Below are positions 52,296 to 61,542 of a DNA stretch of 64,000 nucleotides, piece after piece. A program made the translations under genes and the position numbers. Positions within the stretch are counted from its first letter, which is position 1, and the number at the start of each line of letters is the position of its first letter. Source of the stretch: Kineobactrum sediminis (GTDB lineage: Bacteria > Pseudomonadota > Gammaproteobacteria > Pseudomonadales > Halieaceae); contig NZ_PKLZ01000001.1 in assembly GCF_002868715.1 (NCBI RefSeq), forward strand, positions 496,001 through 560,000, given 5' to 3'. Below the pieces are notes generated by a model that was not told the origin of the DNA, searched no databases, and saw only the letters and a program-made list of their open reading frames with translations.

Positions 52296-52372
52296 TGGTC
52301 GGTGTGAGAGGATTCGAACCTCCGACCCCTTCCTCCCGAAGGAAGTGCGCTACCAGGCTGCGCCACACACCG
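52296..52372 (-). tRNA. tRNA-Pro (anticodon CGG)
   Basis: 77 nucleotides with encoded CCA. Acceptor CGGTGTG pairs with CACACCG, the D arm reads GCGCAGCCTGGTAGCGC, the anticodon stem CTTCC/GGAAG carries loop TTCGGGA (anticodon CGG, for CCG codons), and the T loop is TTCGAAT. Confidence 0.95.
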
Positions 52373-52390
52373 AATGTTGCGAGGGCGGCA

Positions 52391-52419
52391 AATATACCAG
52401 AGTCACCCTGTGGAACCAA
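52391..52419 (-). promoter_or_regulatory. Predicted promoter of tRNA-Pro
   Basis: On the minus strand TTGGTT (52419-52414) and TATATT (52396-52391) are separated by exactly 17 bases, with a GC-rich stretch after, about 19 bases before the tRNA 5' end. Confidence 0.6.
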
Positions 52420-52441
52420 TAGCGGCGCCTTGCGCGCCGCT

Positions 52442-52657
52442 TCAGTAGATTCCAGCCCAGCGCGCCAGCAATTGGCTGAACAGGCTGAGCCCGGTCACAA
52501 TGGCTACCAGCACAATCACCAGACGCAGGGGCCTGAATGGCTTGCGTTCTACCGAGTTAATACCGCGGGACACAAAGGCATCCACTTTGGCCTGGTCTTC
52601 CGGATACAAGCGGCCTTCACCAGCTGCATCCGGGGCCGGGTTGTTCTGCTCTGACAT
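52442..52657 (-). CDS. DUF3094-type small membrane protein
   Basis: 71 residues. [20 protein letters not shown], then [11 protein letters not shown] and one C-terminal membrane helix (about 46-66) match the DUF3094 family found in Pseudomonas relatives; its function is unknown. GAGAGG lies at workable spacing from the ATG at 52657; two earlier ATG codons are too close to that site. Possibly read from the upstream acyl-CoA dehydrogenase promoter, as both are on the minus strand with 42 bases between them. Confidence 0.75.
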   Translation of the reverse strand: MSEQNNPAPDAAGEGRLYPEDQAKVDAFVSRGINSVERKPFRPLRLVIVLVAIVTGLSLFSQLLARWAGIY

Positions 52658-52699
52658 GTGCATCATCCTCTCGAAATCCCGACGCTATTGTCTGCGCTG

Positions 52700-54499
52700 C
52701 TAACCCTGTACGTCAAACAGTGCTTCAGGCATGTCCATCAGATTATCGGAACCGGACAGCAGCGCCTGCTTGTGCGCCAGGGTGCGGGGCAGGATCCGTC
52801 CGTAGTAGAAGCGGGCGGTCATCAGCTTGGCCTCATAGAACGACGTATCGCCGTCGGCGGCTGCAATCTTGCTGTTGGCCAGTATCGCCATCCGTGCCCA
52901 GAAATAGGCAAGGACCACGTACCCACTGTACATCAGGTAATCCACTGCCGCGGCACCTGCCTCGTCGGGGTTGGCCATGGCTTTCTCACCGATCTTCATT
53001 GACAGGTCCAGCCAGTCATCCTTGTAGCAGTTTAAAGCGCTGGTGAACTCGGCGCTCGCCTCGTCACTGTGAGCGTCACAGAATGACCCCACCAGTTCGG
53101 TGAAGCCGGTCAGCAGCTTGCCACCGGAACCCAGCACCTTGCGCCCGATCAGGTCTAGCGCCTGAATACCGGTGGTGCCTTCGTACAACGTGGCGATGCG
53201 TGCATCGCGCACAATCTGCTCCATGCCCCATTCCTTGATAAACCCGTGGCCACCGTATATCTGTACACCGAGATTGGCGGCCTCGTAGCCGGTTTCCGTG
53301 GCGAAGGCCTTGGCTATCGGTGTCAGCAGGGCCAACAGGTCATCTGCCGCTTTGGCCTGCTCTTCGGTACCGGCATCCACAATGTCGGCCTGCTGGGACA
53401 GGAAATAGATGAACGCCCGGTTACCCTCGGCAAAAGCCTTCTGGGTGAGCAGCATGCGGCGTACATCCGGATGTACGATGATGGGGTCTGCCGCGCCGTC
53501 AGGGTTTTTGGGTCCACTGAGACTGCGCATGGCCAGGCGGTCACGGGCGTAGGCCAGCGAACCCTGGAGAGTCAGTTCAGCATGGGCCAGGCCCTGGATG
53601 GCGGTACCGATACGGGCAATGTTCATGAAGGTGAACATGCAGTTGAGGCCCCTGTTCGGGGGTCCGATGAGGTAACCGGTGGCACCGTCAAAGTTCATCA
53701 CACAGGTCGCCGAACCCTTGATGCCCATCTTTTTCTCGATGGAGGCACACTGCAGTGCATTGCGCTCGCCCAGGGAACCGTCGTCCTCAACCTTGAACTT
53801 GGGCACGATAAACAGCGAAATTCCCTTGGTGCCCGCAGGCGCATCGGGCAGTCGCGCCAACACAATATGCACGATGTTTTCGGCCATATCGTGCTCGCCG
53901 GCGCTGATGAAAATCTTGGTGCCGGTGATGGCATAAGTCCCATCCGCCTGCGGCTCTGCCTTGGTGCGCAGCAGGCCAAGGTCACTGCCGCACTGGGCTT
54001 CGGTCAGGCACATGGTACCTGTCCAGCCGCCTTCAACCAGCCGGGTGAGGTATTTCTGCTTTTGGGCGTCATCACCGTGTGCATCGATTGTCTTGACGGC
54101 ACCGAGGCTCAGGCCGGGGTACATCAACCAGGACCAGTTGGCGGTGCCCGCCAGCTCGTTGACCACGATGCCCAGCAGGTTGGGCATGCCCTGGCCACCA
54201 AATTCGGTACCGGCAGACAGTGCCGGCCAGCCATTCTCCACATACTGCTGGTAGGCTTCCGGGAAACCTGCAGGGGTAGTAACACCCTGCTCACTCCAGG
54301 TGCAGCCCTCTTCGTCGCCGCTCTCATTGAGTGGCGAAAGCACGTTCTCCGCAAATTTGGCGCCCTCTTCGATAATGGCGTCCATCAGGTCTGCGGTGGC
54401 CTCTTCATAGCCGGGCAGGCTTTGATAGAGCGCCTCGGATTCCAGCAATTCGTTCATCACGAAACGGATATCCCTAAGGGGGGCTTTATAGGCTGGCAT
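52700..54499 (-). CDS. Acyl-CoA dehydrogenase with extra C-terminal domain (FadE/DmdC type)
   Basis: 599 residues, longer than the 386-residue dehydrogenase in the valine operon. MCLTEAQCGSDLGLLRTKA and IFISAGEHDM are the FAD middle-domain motifs, and IYGGHGFIKEWGMEQIVRD with LYEGTTGIQALDLIGRKV the C-terminal domain with catalytic Glu; the last 130 residues are the Acyl-CoA_dh_C extension. These proteins oxidise medium/long-chain acyl-CoA, or methylthiopropionyl-CoA (DmdC). The start at 54499 has GAGGAACG upstream. No dmdA/B/D genes are nearby, so a fatty-acid role is more likely. Confidence 0.9.
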   Translation of the reverse strand: MPAYKAPLRDIRFVMNELLESEALYQSLPGYEEATADLMDAIIEEGAKFAENVLSPLNESGDEEGCTWSEQGVTTPAGFPEAYQQYVENGWPALSAGTEFGGQGMPNLLGIVVNELAGTANWSWLMYPGLSLGAVKTIDAHGDDAQKQKYLTRLVEGGWTGTMCLTEAQCGSDLGLLRTKAEPQADGTYAITGTKIFISAGEHDMAENIVHIVLARLPDAPAGTKGISLFIVPKFKVEDDGSLGERNALQCASIEKKMGIKGSATCVMNFDGATGYLIGPPNRGLNCMFTFMNIARIGTAIQGLAHAELTLQGSLAYARDRLAMRSLSGPKNPDGAADPIIVHPDVRRMLLTQKAFAEGNRAFIYFLSQQADIVDAGTEEQAKAADDLLALLTPIAKAFATETGYEAANLGVQIYGGHGFIKEWGMEQIVRDARIATLYEGTTGIQALDLIGRKVLGSGGKLLTGFTELVGSFCDAHSDEASAEFTSALNCYKDDWLDLSMKIGEKAMANPDEAGAAAVDYLMYSGYVVLAYFWARMAILANSKIAAADGDTSFYEAKLMTARFYYGRILPRTLAHKQALLSGSDNLMDMPEALFDVQG

Positions 54500-54643
54500 G
54501 GACGTTCCTCGCGGGTTTTTCACAGATATGTAATCAGCGCTCACATTCTCCGCGAAAATACACCGAAGTCAAACAGGTTTTACATTAAATAATGGGAATC
54601 ATTGACTTGAAGTAGTGCCCGGTTTTCGCTTATTCCGGCGCAA

Positions 54644-55144
54644 TCAACCGGACCTTGGGGCATAAGCGTTGCACCAGCCGGTCCCCTTTACCAGTTTGCC
54701 CGCAAACAACGGGCATCCGGCCCATTCGTCGTCCGGCGTTCCCTGGTAGAGCTGGCAATTGGTGCATTGCTGACCCTCCTCGTAACGCGGCTGCTCGCTC
54801 GCTATTACATCGTCCGCGTCGTGAACATACGCCAGACGTTTGGCCTGAGGGGAATCCTCACTGAGTTTGGGCTGGGTCTCGTTAGCACTCGCGTCCTGCG
54901 ACCCGGCCTGCGCGTCAGCGGCATCGGCATCGGCATCGGCAGCGGAGCTTTCCGTTGGCTGCTCACCTGTGGATTGATCTGGTTCCATCCCCGAGGTGCT
55001 GCCGCCATCTCCCGCCACCGGTGCGCCTGCCTCTTCATCACCGCCGCAGCCTGTCAGTCCAACCAGCGGCGTCAGCAGCACGCTACCCCCCACGAGCGCA
55101 ATAAAGCGCCGGCGAGCCTCAACAGTTGTCTCATGATTGTCCAT
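54644..55144 (-). CDS. High-potential iron-sulfur protein (HiPIP), Tat-exported
   Basis: 166 residues. A twin-arginine signal (ARRRFIALVGG) ends at LTGCGG, which also reads as a lipobox, so the mature protein may be lipid-anchored. A long acidic, low-complexity linker (about 35-95, with Asp-Ala repeats from GGCATC units in the DNA) leads to a C-terminal HiPIP domain with Cys127, Cys130, Cys144 and Cys158 binding one 4Fe-4S cluster (QCTNCQLYQG, WAGCPLF, GWCNAYAP). HiPIPs carry electrons in the periplasm between bc1 complexes and oxidases or photosynthetic centres. Stand-alone gene. Confidence 0.92.
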   Translation of the reverse strand: MDNHETTVEARRRFIALVGGSVLLTPLVGLTGCGGDEEAGAPVAGDGGSTSGMEPDQSTGEQPTESSAADADADAADAQAGSQDASANETQPKLSEDSPQAKRLAYVHDADDVIASEQPRYEEGQQCTNCQLYQGTPDDEWAGCPLFAGKLVKGTGWCNAYAPRSG

Positions 55145-55233
55145 TTCCGGTCTCCTGCTAGATCATCGGGTGTTTCAGGAGTGTAGTCGCTCTGGCGCCA
55201 TGCTCCAGATAATTTGCGCGAACCGAATGGTCT

Positions 55234-55905
55234 CTAGAGAAGCTCTTTCAAATCAACATACCGGGATGCCGATGCCGGTGTGAACGGTGACAAGTGCGGA
55301 ATCTCGCCAAGTAGCGGAGCCGGCAGGAGTTGTCGCAATGTGTCCAGGTTTTCCTGATGGCAGGCCATCGCAGGGCCCGGCTGGTTGGCCACCCAGCCCG
55401 CCAGATGCAGGCCGTCCGCCTGAATTGCCTCCGCGGTCAGCAGGGCGTGATTGATGCAGCCCAGGCGCATGGCGACCACCATGATCACATCAGCACCCAG
55501 TGCTATGGCAACATCTGCCAGGGTTTCCCTGGGCCCCAGCGGCACACGCCAGCCCCCGGCGCCTTCTACCAGTACGAAGTCCGCACCGCTGCTCATTACA
55601 CCCCGGCACAGGCCCGCCAGGCGCGAGGCTTCCAGTCGGCGCCCGGCCTGGGCCGCGGCAATATGGGGCGCGATGGCCGGTATCAGTGCAACCGGATTCA
55701 CCTGGGCATAGGGAAGCTTCAGGGTCATGGCGGCCTGCAGGGCCAGCGCGTCCTCGTTATGGCCCTTACTGTCGCAGCCGGCGGCGACCGGCTTGACCGC
55801 GGCGGTAACCAGGCCCTGAGCACCGGCAGCATGGAGCAGCGCGCAACTGACCGCAGTTTTACCCACTTCCGTGTCGGTGCCGGTCACAAAAAACGTTTTA
55901 GTCAT
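55234..55905 (-). CDS. bioD: Dethiobiotin synthetase
   Basis: 223 residues. P-loop TGTDTEVGKT, substrate Lys in VKPVAAG, and VEGAGGWRVPL are standard BioD motifs. It carboxylates diaminopelargonate to dethiobiotin using ATP. Last gene of the bioB-bioF-bioHC-bioD operon; its ATG overlaps the bioHC stop by 4 bases. Confidence 0.95.
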   Translation of the reverse strand: MTKTFFVTGTDTEVGKTAVSCALLHAAGAQGLVTAAVKPVAAGCDSKGHNEDALALQAAMTLKLPYAQVNPVALIPAIAPHIAAAQAGRRLEASRLAGLCRGVMSSGADFVLVEGAGGWRVPLGPRETLADVAIALGADVIMVVAMRLGCINHALLTAEAIQADGLHLAGWVANQPGPAMACHQENLDTLRQLLPAPLLGEIPHLSPFTPASASRYVDLKELL

Positions 55906-57482
55906 GGTTTCTCCAACCGCCCGAAAACCACTTCGTAGGTTGCGGGCAGGCCCTCGTCCTCACGGCAGTCTTCATAGGCGCGAATCATTGCGGCCAGGCG
56001 GGAACGGCCGGTCAGCCCGCCGGAGCGGGCGCTGTTCATGTTGTGGGCACCCAGGGTTTTAAGCTCCCCCAGCAGATCACCCACCTTCTGGTAACGCATC
56101 ACGATATGCTCGCTGTGCAACTGCAGGCCTACGCCCGGGGTCTGCTCCGCTGCAGCCTGCAGGGCGGCCATCGGGAGAAAGGTATTAACGTGCTGTCCGG
56201 CATCTACTGCGGCCCAGGCGCGTCGCAGTTCCTGCAAAGTTGCGGGACCGAGGGTGGCAAACAGGCATACCGCACCAGGCTGCAAGACCCGCGCCAGTTC
56301 GGCGAACAACAACTCCGGACGATAGCACCACTGGAACGCCAGGCTGCTGAACACAAGCCCTGTGGAACCGGCTGCCAGTGGCAGGGCCTCGGCATCGCCC
56401 TGTGCCCAGACCGCGGGTCCGGGATGATGGACGCGGGCATAGTCGATCATACCGGCGGCGAGATCCATCCCCAGGTAACGGGCTTCGGGATAACGGGACT
56501 GCAGAGCCGGCTGAAAATAGCCCGTGCCGCAGCCCAGGTCCAGCACAGTGGCGGGGGCGATGTTTTCTCTACCCAATCGGGTAAGCAAACGTTCACCAAC
56601 ATCACGCTGCAAGGCGGCAACGCTATCATATTGTGCTGCCGACCGACTGAAAGAGGCGGCTATATCACGCTTGGCAACCGGGCCGGGTAGCGCTGCAATA
56701 CCGGCTGTACCGGGAAGGGCAAGGCTGGAGAGTGCCCGGGCAATAGCCGACACGGCTGTTAACGGCAGGGCGTGACTGCCACTCTCGAGCGTGCGCACCG
56801 CAGCGGTCGGAATATCCGCCAGCAGCGACTCCAGGGCAGGCGCCAGCGGCTCTGGCAGCAAAGCATCCGCGGCGGCCAGCAGGTGTAACTGTGGCACCGC
56901 CAAACGGCGCAGCAACGGCCGCGTATCCACCGTTGCCAGCCATGTCAGGCCCGCACATAGTGCCGGTTGAGTCCAGTGACCACCCAGCCGCGATAGCTCC
57001 CGGGACAGGCTGCGTTCATCTTCGGCGCCCAGGGCCTGGAGGCTATCGAATTTTTTCAACGCTTTGGCCGGCGCTGTTGTTGCCAGGGTCTCGAATGCCC
57101 TGAACTGCGCAGTGGGCATGCCCGGCCAATCCTGCTCGACGACAAAATGCGGATTACTGGCCACGGTCATTACTGCCGCTACCCGTTGCGGCGCGGCATG
57201 CCCGAGTGTCGCCGCCAGCTGGCCACCCAGGGACCAGCCCACATAGACAGCCCGCTCCGGCGCCAGCCGAAGAATCTCATCAATCAACGCAGCCAGGGCG
57301 GTTTCCGTGGGCCCTTGCGCCGGCTGCCAGTCGATCAGGCTGACATTGGCCCAGGAGCGCAAACTGGCCAGAAGAGGCCGCCATACGTCGGCGCTGCCTC
57401 CCCAGCCGTGCAACAACACCAGGTCAGCATGCGCGGACCCGGTGGCGGGCAGGTATTCCAGGCGCGGCGCGGGCTCAGGCAT
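55902..57482 (-). CDS. bioC: BioH-BioC fusion (pimeloyl-ACP methyl ester esterase + malonyl-ACP methyltransferase)
   Basis: 526 residues. Residues 1-255 are an alpha/beta hydrolase of BioH type: LLHGWGGS, nucleophile Ser84 in VGWSLGGQ, Asp206 in AADALLP and His237 in ESGSHALP. Residues 270-526 are BioC, an SAM-dependent methyltransferase ([10 protein letters not shown] at 314-323, FSSLAFQWC, and the conserved [10 protein letters not shown]). BioC puts a methyl ester on malonyl-ACP to start pimelate synthesis and BioH removes it at the end, so one chain holds both the first and last step. The ATG at 57482 overlaps the bioF stop by 8 bases, which fixes the start; the open frame further upstream lies inside bioF. 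Confidence 0.93.
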   Translation of the reverse strand: MPEPAPRLEYLPATGSAHADLVLLHGWGGSADVWRPLLASLRSWANVSLIDWQPAQGPTETALAALIDEILRLAPERAVYVGWSLGGQLAATLGHAAPQRVAAVMTVASNPHFVVEQDWPGMPTAQFRAFETLATTAPAKALKKFDSLQALGAEDERSLSRELSRLGGHWTQPALCAGLTWLATVDTRPLLRRLAVPQLHLLAAADALLPEPLAPALESLLADIPTAAVRTLESGSHALPLTAVSAIARALSSLALPGTAGIAALPGPVAKRDIAASFSRSAAQYDSVAALQRDVGERLLTRLGRENIAPATVLDLGCGTGYFQPALQSRYPEARYLGMDLAAGMIDYARVHHPGPAVWAQGDAEALPLAAGSTGLVFSSLAFQWCYRPELLFAELARVLQPGAVCLFATLGPATLQELRRAWAAVDAGQHVNTFLPMAALQAAAEQTPGVGLQLHSEHIVMRYQKVGDLLGELKTLGAHNMNSARSGGLTGRSRLAAMIRAYEDCREDEGLPATYEVVFGRLEKP

Positions 57483-58641
57483 GGGGCCAGAGATCGCCCA
57501 GAGTGGCCAGCAGGCGCTCGACCTGGGCGCTATCGTGCGCAGCACTCAGGGTAATACGCAGGCGCGAGGTTCCCGCGGCGACTGTTGGCGGGCGAATGGC
57601 ACTGATCAGGAGACCCTGTTCACGCAAGCGCTGGCTCAGCAACATGGCTTGCCCTGCGTCACCCACCAATAAAGGCTGAATGGCACTTGTCGACGCCATC
57701 AGGGGCAGTCCCAGGGCTTTTGCTCCCGCGCGGAACAGGGTAATGAGATCCCCCAGGTGGTCCCGGCGCCAGGCTTCTTCGCGCAATACCGCCAGTGCGG
57801 TAACACTGGCCGCGGCAATGGCAGGGGGCATGGCGGTGGTGTAAATGTAGTTGCGGGTACTCTGGATGAGCGCCTCGATCAGCAATTCACTGCCGGCGAT
57901 AAAAGCGCCTGAAGTACCCAGGGCCTTGCCCAGTGTCGCCATCAAAATCGGGACTTGTGTTTCATTCAGCCCCGCGGCGGCAACACTGCCGGCACCGTTG
58001 GCGCCGAGCACACCAAACCCGTGGGCGTCGTCCACCATCAACCAGGCTTCCTGTTCACTGCACAGGCGCGCCAGCTCCTCCAAAGGTGCACTGTCGCCAT
58101 CCATGCTGAACACGCCATCAACGGCCACCAGGGTGGGACCTTCAGCCTGGGCCAGCCTGCGTGCCAGGGCATCGCAGTCATTGTGCGCAAAGCGACGGAA
58201 GCGGGCGCCGCTGTGCAGCCCCCCGTCCAGTAGCGAAGCGTGATTGAGGCGGTCCTGGAGCACCGTGTCTCCCGGTTTTAGCAGTGCCTGCAATACACCC
58301 GTATTGGCGGCATAGCCACTGGAGAACAGCAGTGCACGGGGACGACCGGTAAACTCCGCCAGGGCTTCTTCCAGCTCGCGGTGGGGGGCACTGTGGCCAC
58401 ACACGAGATGCGAGGCGCCACTACCTACCCCCCAGGTTGTTGCCGCTTCGCGCAGGCTGGCAACGATGCGCGGATGCGCGGCCAGCCCGAGGTAGTCATT
58501 GCTGCAGAAATTGAGATAGTCGCGCCCATCGAGGCGCACCAGTGGACCCTGCGCGGATTCGAGGGTCAGGCACTGGCGATACAGACCGGTCGCGTGGCGT
58601 TCATCCAGCAGCGCCCGGAGGCGTTGCGGAAAAGCCTCCAC
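57475..58641 (-). CDS. bioF: 8-amino-7-oxononanoate synthase
   Basis: 388 residues from a GTG. PLP enzyme of the alpha-oxoamine synthase family: [23 protein letters not shown], and the PLP Lys in [14 protein letters not shown]. It condenses pimeloyl-ACP with alanine. The C-terminal coding region overlaps the start of bioHC, supporting coupled translation in the operon. Confidence 0.95.
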   Translation of the reverse strand: MEAFPQRLRALLDERHATGLYRQCLTLESAQGPLVRLDGRDYLNFCSNDYLGLAAHPRIVASLREAATTWGVGSGASHLVCGHSAPHRELEEALAEFTGRPRALLFSSGYAANTGVLQALLKPGDTVLQDRLNHASLLDGGLHSGARFRRFAHNDCDALARRLAQAEGPTLVAVDGVFSMDGDSAPLEELARLCSEQEAWLMVDDAHGFGVLGANGAGSVAAAGLNETQVPILMATLGKALGTSGAFIAGSELLIEALIQSTRNYIYTTAMPPAIAAASVTALAVLREEAWRRDHLGDLITLFRAGAKALGLPLMASTSAIQPLLVGDAGQAMLLSQRLREQGLLISAIRPPTVAAGTSRLRITLSAAHDSAQVERLLATLGDLWPHA

Positions 58642-58658
58642 GGAAATCGCGGGCGGCG

Positions 58659-59702
58659 CTAGTGAGCGGACTGCAGCGCTGCTGCGCTGCGGGTGGCATC
58701 GTAGAAGTCCGGCGAAGGCACTTCCGGTTCACGGTCTACCTGGCGCTGCTCCGGGCGAATACCAAGACGCCCGAACAGGGTCATGTCCTTGTTCGCCTGC
58801 GGATTGGGAGTGGTCAGCAGCTTCTCGCCATAGAAGATCGAGTTGGCGCCGGCAAAGTAGGCCAGCGCATGCATCTGCTCGTTCATCTCCTCACGCCCCG
58901 CGGACAGACGCACGTGGGAAGCGGGCATGAGAATGCGCGCCACCGCGATGGTACGGATAAAATCGAACGGATCCAGGTCTTCTTCCGCGGCCAGGGGGGT
59001 ACCCTCAACCCGCACCAGCATGTTGATCGGTACACTTTCCGGGTGTTCAGGCAGGTTGGCCAGCTGCTGTAACAGGCCGGCGCGGTCACGCTGGGTCTCA
59101 CCCATGCCGACAATGCCCCCGCTGCAGATCTTCATGCCCGCTTCGCGAACGTGCCCCAGGGTGTCGAGGCGATCCTTGTAGGTGCGGGTGGTAATGACTT
59201 CGCCGTAGTACTCAGGCGAGGTGTCGAGATTGTGGTTGTAATAATCAAGCCCGGCCGAGGCGAGCTCGCTGGCCTGGTCTTCGGTAAGCATACCCAGGGT
59301 CATGCAGCTTTCCAGGCCCAATTCACGGACACCCTTGACCATGGCGACCACGTAGGGCATATCCCGCGCCTTGGGGGAACGCCAGGCGGCACCCATGCAG
59401 AAGCGGGTGGCGCCGCTGTCCAGGGCAGCCTGCGCCTGTTCCAGCACCTTCTCCACCGCCATCAGTTTTTCCGTTTCCAGCCCGGTATCGTAGCGGTTGC
59501 TCTGGGGACAGTAGGCACAGTCTTCCGGACAGGCACCGGTTTTGATGGAAAGTAATGTGCTTACCTGCACCTCGTTCGGGTCAAAATGGGCCCGATGTAC
59601 ACCCTGTGCCTGGAACAGCAGGTCGTTGAAGGGCAGCTCAAACAGGGCTTCAATTTCCCGGCGGGACCAGTCGTGACGGGTTTTGGCGGCAGCAAGGGGC
59701 AT
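58659..59702 (-). CDS. bioB: Biotin synthase
   Basis: 347 residues. Radical-SAM Cys motif CPEDCAYC after LSIKTGA, the YNHNLDTS motif and GGIVGMGE are present, as are the Cys and Arg residues that hold the auxiliary 2Fe-2S cluster. It inserts sulfur into dethiobiotin. First gene of the operon, divergent from comF with only 74 bases between; I could not find a convincing BirA operator in that gap. No bioA lies in the operon or elsewhere in the window. Confidence 0.96.
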   Translation of the reverse strand: MPLAAAKTRHDWSRREIEALFELPFNDLLFQAQGVHRAHFDPNEVQVSTLLSIKTGACPEDCAYCPQSNRYDTGLETEKLMAVEKVLEQAQAALDSGATRFCMGAAWRSPKARDMPYVVAMVKGVRELGLESCMTLGMLTEDQASELASAGLDYYNHNLDTSPEYYGEVITTRTYKDRLDTLGHVREAGMKICSGGIVGMGETQRDRAGLLQQLANLPEHPESVPINMLVRVEGTPLAAEEDLDPFDFIRTIAVARILMPASHVRLSAGREEMNEQMHALAYFAGANSIFYGEKLLTTPNPQANKDMTLFGRLGIRPEQRQVDREPEVPSPDFYDATRSAAALQSAH

Positions 59703-59776
59703 GACAATCTCACATCAGGGTAAACAGCCACACATGATAAGCGAACACCCACCACTGTCAACCCTGGACGCCTGCA

Positions 59777-60517
59777 TTGGTTAACACCCAAGCACATCAA
59801 CTACTGGAATCAGTATTCCCGCAATACTGTGTACTGTGCCAGCTGCGCAGCCATGACCCACTGCCCCTGTGTGTGGACTGCAGCAGGCAGTTCCAGCTGA
59901 ATGAACACTGTTGTCGCCGCTGTGCCCTGCCCTTGGCATGGGAACCGGGAAACAGCGGCGAAGCACCGCTCTGCGGACCGTGCCAAAGCCAGCCACCCCC
60001 CTTTGACCGGGTTGTCGCACCCCTGATCTACGAGGACCACATCGCCCACCTGATCCAGCGCTGGAAATTCCAGCGCCAGCGCCGCCTCACGCCGCTACTG
60101 GCTTCGCTATGGCTGGGTCACGCCGTCCTGGCGCAGCCATTGGATCGGGACCTGCTGCTGCCGGTACCCCTGCACTGGCGACGGCAGCTGTGGCGCGGCT
60201 TTAACCAGGCCGCCCTGTTGGGACATGCCCTGCAAAAGCAGGCGCCAAATCTGGCAGCTACTCCCTTGCGGGCCAATGGCCTCAGACGCATACGCGCCAC
60301 CCCGGCGCAGGCAGGGCTCAACGCCCGGGAACGCAGCCGCAACCTGACAGCGGCTTTTGGGATCCGCTGCGATGCCCGCGGCCTGCGCGTCGCGCTCATT
60401 GATGACGTCATGACCACCGGCACAACCGCCGCAGCACTGGCTACCGTACTCAAGCAGGCCGGCGCCAAAGATGTACAGCTTTGGTGCCTGGCACGTACGC
60501 CCGCGCCTGGACACTGA
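59777..60517 (+). CDS. comF: ComF-family phosphoribosyltransferase-like protein
   Basis: 246 residues from a probable TTG at 59777. An N-terminal zinc finger (CVLC, CVDC, CCRRC, CGPC) is followed by a PRT domain with LPVPLHWRRQLWRGFNQA and the PRPP loop VALIDDVMTTGTT. ComF proteins are linked to natural transformation; the Cys pairs and the RGFNQ motif are diagnostic. The start is weak because no ribosome-binding site is clear. Followed 35 bases later by srkA, probably in the same transcript. Confidence 0.88.
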   Translation: MVNTQAHQLLESVFPQYCVLCQLRSHDPLPLCVDCSRQFQLNEHCCRRCALPLAWEPGNSGEAPLCGPCQSQPPPFDRVVAPLIYEDHIAHLIQRWKFQRQRRLTPLLASLWLGHAVLAQPLDRDLLLPVPLHWRRQLWRGFNQAALLGHALQKQAPNLAATPLRANGLRRIRATPAQAGLNARERSRNLTAAFGIRCDARGLRVALIDDVMTTGTTAAALATVLKQAGAKDVQLWCLARTPAPGH

Positions 60518-60552
60518 TACACTGCCGCTTTTAAATATCCGGAGCCCGCGCT

Positions 60553-61542
60553 GTGATTCACGCCGAACACCCCTATGACAGGCTCACCCCGGACCGCGTA
60601 ATTGATGCTGTCGAGTCCGCCGGGTTCCACTGCGATGCGCGGCTATTGGCGCTCAATAGTTACGAAAACCGCGTGTACCAGGTGGGGATAGAGGATGCGA
60701 CCCCGATCATCGCCAAATTCTACCGGCCCGGCCGCTGGAGCGATGAGCAGATACAGGAAGAACACTCCTTCAGCCTGGAATTGCAGGACGCGGAAATCTC
60801 CGTAGTTGCGCCCATGGTCGATGCACAGGGGACCAGCCTGCACCAGTTTGAAGGGTTTCGCTTTGCCCTGTTTCCGCGCCGGGGCGGCCATCCCCCTGAG
60901 CTGGACAACATGGACAGCCTACTGGTGCTGGGACGTACCCTGGGACGCATTCACGGGGTTGGCGCGGCGAGCCGTTTCCAGCACCGCCCGACCCTCGCGA
61001 TAGACGACATGCTGACCCGGAACCGTGAGTTCCTGCTTGCGGAGGGCTTCATCCCCCGCGACCTGGTGCCCGCCTACAGCTCACTGACCCTGGACCTGCT
61101 GGAACGGGTACGGGCGATCTATGGCCAGGTTGGCAGCAAGGACCTGATACGGGTGCACGGCGACTGCCACATAGGCAATATCCTCTGGCGTGACGACTGC
61201 GCACACTTTGTTGACCTGGATGATTGCTGCATGGCGCCGGCAATCCAGGATCTGTGGATGTGCCTGAGTGGCGAGCGTCACGAGCGCCAGCTGCAACTGG
61301 CGGAACTGGTAGAGGGCTACAATGAATTTTTTGATTTTGAGCCGCGCCAGCTGCGCTGGATAGAAAGCCTGCGCACCCTCAGGGTGATCAACTATGCCGC
61401 CTGGCTGGCACGCCGCTGGAGTGACCCGGCATTTCCGCGCAGCTTTACCTGGTTCAACACCGAACGCTACTGGGCGAATCACATTCTGGAGTTGCGCGAG
61501 CAGATGTCAGCCCTGGACGAAGAGCCGCTGGTGCTACTCTGA
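60553..61542 (+). CDS. srkA: Stress response kinase A (YihE/RdoA family)
   Basis: 329 residues from a GTG. Choline-kinase-like fold: YENRVYQVGIED and IAKFYRPGRWSDEQIQEEH in the N-lobe, RVHGDCHIGNILW as catalytic loop and HFVDLDDCCMAPAIQDLWM as metal-binding segment. SrkA phosphorylates Ser/Thr and counters MazEF-driven death under stress in E. coli, where it is next to dsbA; here it follows comF instead. The 3' end overlaps the convergent acyltransferase gene by 9 bases. Confidence 0.92.
   Translation: MIHAEHPYDRLTPDRVIDAVESAGFHCDARLLALNSYENRVYQVGIEDATPIIAKFYRPGRWSDEQIQEEHSFSLELQDAEISVVAPMVDAQGTSLHQFEGFRFALFPRRGGHPPELDNMDSLLVLGRTLGRIHGVGAASRFQHRPTLAIDDMLTRNREFLLAEGFIPRDLVPAYSSLTLDLLERVRAIYGQVGSKDLIRVHGDCHIGNILWRDDCAHFVDLDDCCMAPAIQDLWMCLSGERHERQLQLAELVEGYNEFFDFEPRQLRWIESLRTLRVINYAAWLARRWSDPAFPRSFTWFNTERYWANHILELREQMSALDEEPLVLL

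Noticed and set aside
52700-54499. Part of a DMSP demethylation (dmd) cluster
   Set aside because: The protein resembles DmdC, but no dmdA, dmdB or dmdD lies nearby.
59703-59776. BirA operator between bioB and comF
   Set aside because: GGTAAACA-like and GGTTAACA-like strings occur, but spacing (about 50 bases) does not fit the 15-16 base gap of a BirA site.
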